A stretch of 64,000 bases of DNA from Hyphochytrium catenoides (taxonomy: Eukaryota; Sar; Hyphochytriomycetes; Hyphochytriales; Hyphochytriaceae), in NCBI GenBank assembly GCA_900088475.1, contig FLMG01001983.1, forward strand, positions 54,116 through 118,115, in the 5' to 3' direction. Every line of letters begins with the position of its first letter. Position 1 is the stretch's first letter. The notes beneath the pieces are model-generated. The model saw nothing but the letters and a program-made list of their open reading frames with translations. It was not told the DNA's origin and did no database searches. Shown here piece after piece: positions 60,801 to 64,000 of the stretch. The position numbers were made by a program, and so were the translations under genes.

Positions 60801-62022
60801 TCTTACCTTGTTATCCAGAGTCTTGAGGTTTGGCAGCAAGTTGAGCGCCAGGAGTCGATAGTTTGGCATTCTCGCGGCAGGGTTACCCTCGAAAATGAGG
60901 GCATCCAGTAAGGGAAGAGATTGAAGCGACTTAAGCACGTCAATCTCTGCGAGAAGATTATCAGCAACAGAAAGACAGCGCAGGTGCTGGAACTGCTCTA
61001 AGCCGTGAAGCGTTGTGAGCCTGATCGTAAGATAACGAGAATGGGCGGTTAGTGATTAGGGGAAATCTCTCAAAGGAAGGAGAGAAGTTGTAGAAGAGAA
61101 CAGTGTCATGCAGGTTCAGAGATTACAACGGAGCCGCGCGCGCCGCCAGGAACAGGAGAGATTCTAGCTCAATAAGCAGAGACTTTGGTAAGTAAGGAGG
61201 TACATACTACCGACCGAGAGCTCTAAGGCTGACATAGAGAATGAAGGTTTGACAGAGTAGCAGGGGAGAAAGATGCAAGAGAGAGAAAAGAGAACGGACA
61301 TGAGGGACGGAGACGCCTAGGTCGTTCGGCTACTTCGATAATTCTCCATACCGGTTATGACTCAAATACAGAGTCTCCGTCAGCTCTCTGACTGCAGGAG
61401 GAGCAATGTCTATCTCAGAAATTTCCTTGGAGACTAGATTCACTCTGGAACCGCTGACAGCGAGCGGACTTTCCAGCAGCGCTTGAGAGAGCTTGCACCC
61501 CACGAGAGATTGAATTTCCTTTCGCCTTTGCTGAGAGAGACGCCTGGGAGCCTGACTTCTGGAAGTCCTCCTTCTCTCCCCTCCTGGGCCATGCTGTCCG
61601 CGACCGGTCTTTCCGAAACGCCTAGGAGACTGAGACCTTGAAGGGCTCTCCGAACGAGCTCTTAAGCCAAAGGGCCTGGGACCAGCGGGGGCCGAACGGG
61701 CAGATTTTGCTGTAGAAGGCCGAGAAGAGGAAGACTTTGAAAAGGAGACAGGCCTTGAATCGACTGTTCTTGATATCGAGACATCGGGTTCGGAGAGCGT
61801 GTTCGGTACTCCAAACCTCCTTATGAGCTCCTCGTAGAGTTCTACCGACTCTTCACCCTTGCCAGATGGTCGATGAGAACCAAAGTGTCGGCCAGCTCTC
61901 CTACCCGCTGCCTGTGCCGTAGCAGTGGGCCTGTAGTCTGGGCCAGGGTCTGTGCAGTGGCTGGCGCCAGATCTCCGCCGACTCAGCTCCAGGTAGCTCC
62001 CTCCAAGACCACGGGTACTCAT
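51812..62022 (-). CDS. LRR / Sfi1-like repeat / coiled-coil protein, candidate centriole or basal-body component
   Basis: This 10 kb gene has more than 20 short exons. Exon 1 (62022-61352) is Ser/Arg-rich and ends in an LRR (ELTETLYLSHNR). The next exon (61020 to about 60810) continues in phase as LTTLHGLEQFQHLRCLSVAD and closes with an SDS22-type cap (YRLLALNLLPNLKTLD). A coiled coil follows (exons near 60780-60500, 59530-59450 and 59270-59090), then Ser-rich exons (58365-58042, 57900-57640 and 57580-57210). From 56826 to 54375 come about nine Sfi1-like units with a hydrophobic-Arg-x-x-Trp pattern: AFRAWRRY, AFSEWHN, ILTRWYHQ, AFTAWK, FLRWRMA, VFKAWRQA, SIARWKEQ. Coiled-coil exons (54060-52450) and a Pro-rich end (stop at 51812) complete it. 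Sfi1 repeats bind centrin, and LRR-plus-coil proteins such as VFL1/LRRCC1 are centriolar. It could be two adjacent genes, but several junctions support one. Confidence 0.6.
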
Positions 62023-62801
62023 CGCGACAATAAGTGCTTGTGTCTTCTTGCACTTTCTAAGCTTTTACCATCTTTCATGACCCTCTATCCGAACACCCAG
62101 TCGGTCCGATAAACAAACCGCCTGGGAAGCGGGATTGCATCTAGCGCCAATGCAACACTGAGCAAGCAAGCGGTCCTTCGCATGCTTCTTGGAACCAACT
62201 CGGCGCCATCGCCCTTGAAGAGCTTCCACTTAGGAGCTTTTGGCGCATGTAGGTGGCAAACATAGGTCAACTCTTGACGCAAAGCCGTACGTAGCCTGCT
62301 CCAACGGGCAGCAGCAGGCTCCCCACCTTGAGCTGCGTAATCTCTCCTGACTTATAGAGCGATCGTTCTCCATGGTGCTACGATTCTCATCGCTCATGAC
62401 CAACGCGGAGGCAAGAAACTCCAGTTTTCGAATTTTGCGTCTTGCAAGGCTGCAAACTTCACTTTGCGTTGACTAAACGTCAGGTATTATGTTTCTGGAC
62501 AAGGGCAGTGGCACTGTACAAAGAAGCATATGTGACAGTAATTATGAAGTTTACGTGAATATGAGGAGATATAGATCTTTATTCACAGTGTCAAGAATGG
62601 TAGCATGAAGAGTAACCTGGACTCCCATCGTCTACGGGCTTTGCAGACCTCATCTCGCCGCGTATCGATAGGCTCGCCGGGCAAGTTGAGGTGGGTTTGG
62701 AGAGCTAGGGAGAGATATCTCTGTCAACGAAAGCGGCAAAGTGATCCACCAAACAGCATCGCGCCAACACGATCCAGCCCAAACACGAAACTAGCGAACA
62801 A

Positions 62802-62898
62802 TGGCGCTTGATGCCTGTTATCGACTAGCAAGGTGACTGGAGGGTCCCTCAGATAGATGCTCTCAAGCTTGCTAGTCGACAACAGGCATCAAGGGCCA
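62802..62898. repeat. Inverted repeat: 31-bp arms, 35-bp loop
   Basis: Arms at 62802-62832 and 62868-62898 are reverse complements at 29 of 31 positions. The core arm is CTTGATGCCTGTT followed by (A/G)TCGACTAGCAAG. One mismatch would be a G-U wobble if transcribed from the minus strand. It could be a small-RNA precursor hairpin, a transcription terminator-like element or the remnant of a small inverted-repeat transposon. No flanking target duplication was evident. Confidence 0.75.
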
Positions 62899-62987
62899 TG
62901 GCAGAAAGACAGCTTCAACCCACTTCGGAGATAAGGAGAAGCACTAGCGTGGATAGATAATTATGGAGCAGGGAAACGTCTTTGGGG

Positions 62988-63035
62988 ATGTTCTGCTTCG
63001 TCGATAGCCTAATGTTCTGCTTCGTTGACGGTCTA
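62988..63035 (+). repeat. Two-copy 24-bp tandem repeat
   Basis: Two adjacent 24-bp units beginning ATGTTCTGCTTCGT match at 20 of 24 positions, and a third copy starts (ATGTTGC) but diverges. The period is a multiple of three, so an overlapping frame stays open through it, but there is no other coding evidence. Confidence 0.7.
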
Positions 63036-64000
63036 ATGTTGCAGGAGTCCCGTTTGAGTTTGTCTTTGCTCTCAGCTGCCCTTCCCATGTGCTTGTCCCA
63101 CTTTCTTCATTTGGTCTTCCATGCTTTGCCCTTGGCTCGCGATTTGTCCTTGCCCTGCAGTCACTCCCATACCAAGACCGCCTTCTTTCTCATTCTACGC
63201 CTCATCGCTATGTCTGCCGTGATTCTCTGCTCTCCAAACAATAGTCCGCGGTCTTCTCCTCCTCCTCTTCGAGACCTTATTGGCTACTGTTCCAGAGTCA
63301 ATGCCCGCTGTAAGGAGCAGCAGCTCCTGGTTACCGTTCAAGAGGTCTATCGTCGAATGAGAAATCTGCGATAGCAAAGCGACCTATACTCTCCGCCCTC
63401 AACTCCTGCTAACTCGGCCCGGAGGTTGACGCATATGAGCGGGCTCAAGTAGCAACAACATCAAACAATCTTGAAGGAGACACTTCAAGAAGAACAAAAG
63501 CCTAGCGACAACGAGCTCAAGCTGAAGTTAGGTTTAAACACTTATTCCCAAAGGCGCCAAAAGCTCAGATGAGGAGAATTAGACAGAGAGAACAGACAGA
63601 GCACAAGGGAGAGTCTTGCCATCGCTCAAGCTAGACGGTCCTTCGCATTCGACTCATCTCTTATTAGTGAATGGGGTAAGAGATAATTTCCCTTCAATTG
63701 GTCGGTGGTTGGCTCGGGCCGGAGATTGAAGAGGTAAAATGAAAGAGACACTGTGCACTCACGGCGTCTCTCTTCTGTTGTCATCTTCCCACCTTATGGC
63801 TGATATTGTCCATCAAGAACGAAGATAGTCGCCACATCTTTGGCGCGTTCACTCTTTCCTTATTGATTTCTTCTATTTTTAACAACAGTTATCTGAGTCA
63901 ACTACAACAAGACCGGGGGCAGATTTTCAAACTGAATTATCCGGAACATTGAGTGCCTTTATGCCGTATACACCGCCTGATTCCCTATCATATGACGAAT

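Larger units (their letters stand above)
62023..64000. other. Gene-poor right end of the window
   Basis: No gene was recognised. The stretch includes the upstream region of the LRR gene, a long inverted repeat at 62802-62898 and a short tandem duplication at 62988-63035. A 130-codon plus frame (62982-63374) overlaps the tandem repeat and shows a hydrophobic, Ser/Leu-rich sequence without family features. A gene could begin beyond the right edge. Confidence 0.5.

Overview
This is an intron-rich nuclear genomic segment from a eukaryotic microbe, probably a protist or alga. Introns are mostly 40-250 bp with GT-AG borders. The window encodes an AP-4 adaptor subunit, cohesin SMC3, the CCR4-NOT scaffold CNOT1, a WDR6-type tRNA-modification partner, ATG8, a NIPA-type magnesium transporter, an EndoG-family nuclease and candidate centrosome/centriole proteins. 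No bacterial operon signatures, phage genes or CRISPR arrays are visible. AP-4 and the centriole-like proteins argue against typical fungi, but the sequence alone does not fix the lineage.

Layout, left to right: (1) an unrecognised helical protein running off the left edge (minus strand); (2) a 2.7 kb gene-poor stretch with a purine-rich tract and a short N gap; (3) AP-4 epsilon (+); (4) an unrecognised nine-exon helical protein (-); (5) NIPA-like Mg transporter (+); (6) SMC3 (-); (7) a Ser-rich coiled-coil gene, possibly Kizuna-like (+), divergent from SMC3 across an E2F-like site; (8) CNOT1 (-), reconstructed as 14 exons and 2,400 residues; (9) WDR6 homologue (+), nine exons and 1,206 residues; (10) ATG8 (-), three exons and 120 residues; (11) a membrane protein with about seven copies of a ~150-residue unit and a spliced-on F-box (+); (12) EndoG-like nuclease (-) with a GA-rich intron and a tandem duplication around an N gap; (13) a 10 kb gene (-) combining leucine-rich repeats, Sfi1-like Trp repeats and coiled coils; (14) a 2 kb gene-poor right end with a long hairpin.

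Strands alternate almost perfectly, so most neighbours form close convergent pairs (about 160-370 bp apart) or divergent pairs with possible shared promoters. The genes are mostly housekeeping and do not form a single pathway. Two or possibly three relate to the centrosome or chromosome cycle: SMC3, the Kizuna-like gene and the LRR/Sfi1-like gene.

The strongest novelty candidate is the seven-repeat membrane protein with an F-box (42522-47400). The second is the LRR/Sfi1-like/coiled-coil protein (51812-62022). Exon models were built by hand from splice signals and reading-frame continuity. For CNOT1, WDR6 and ATG8 the exon lengths sum to an exact multiple of three and the joined product matches the family from end to end.
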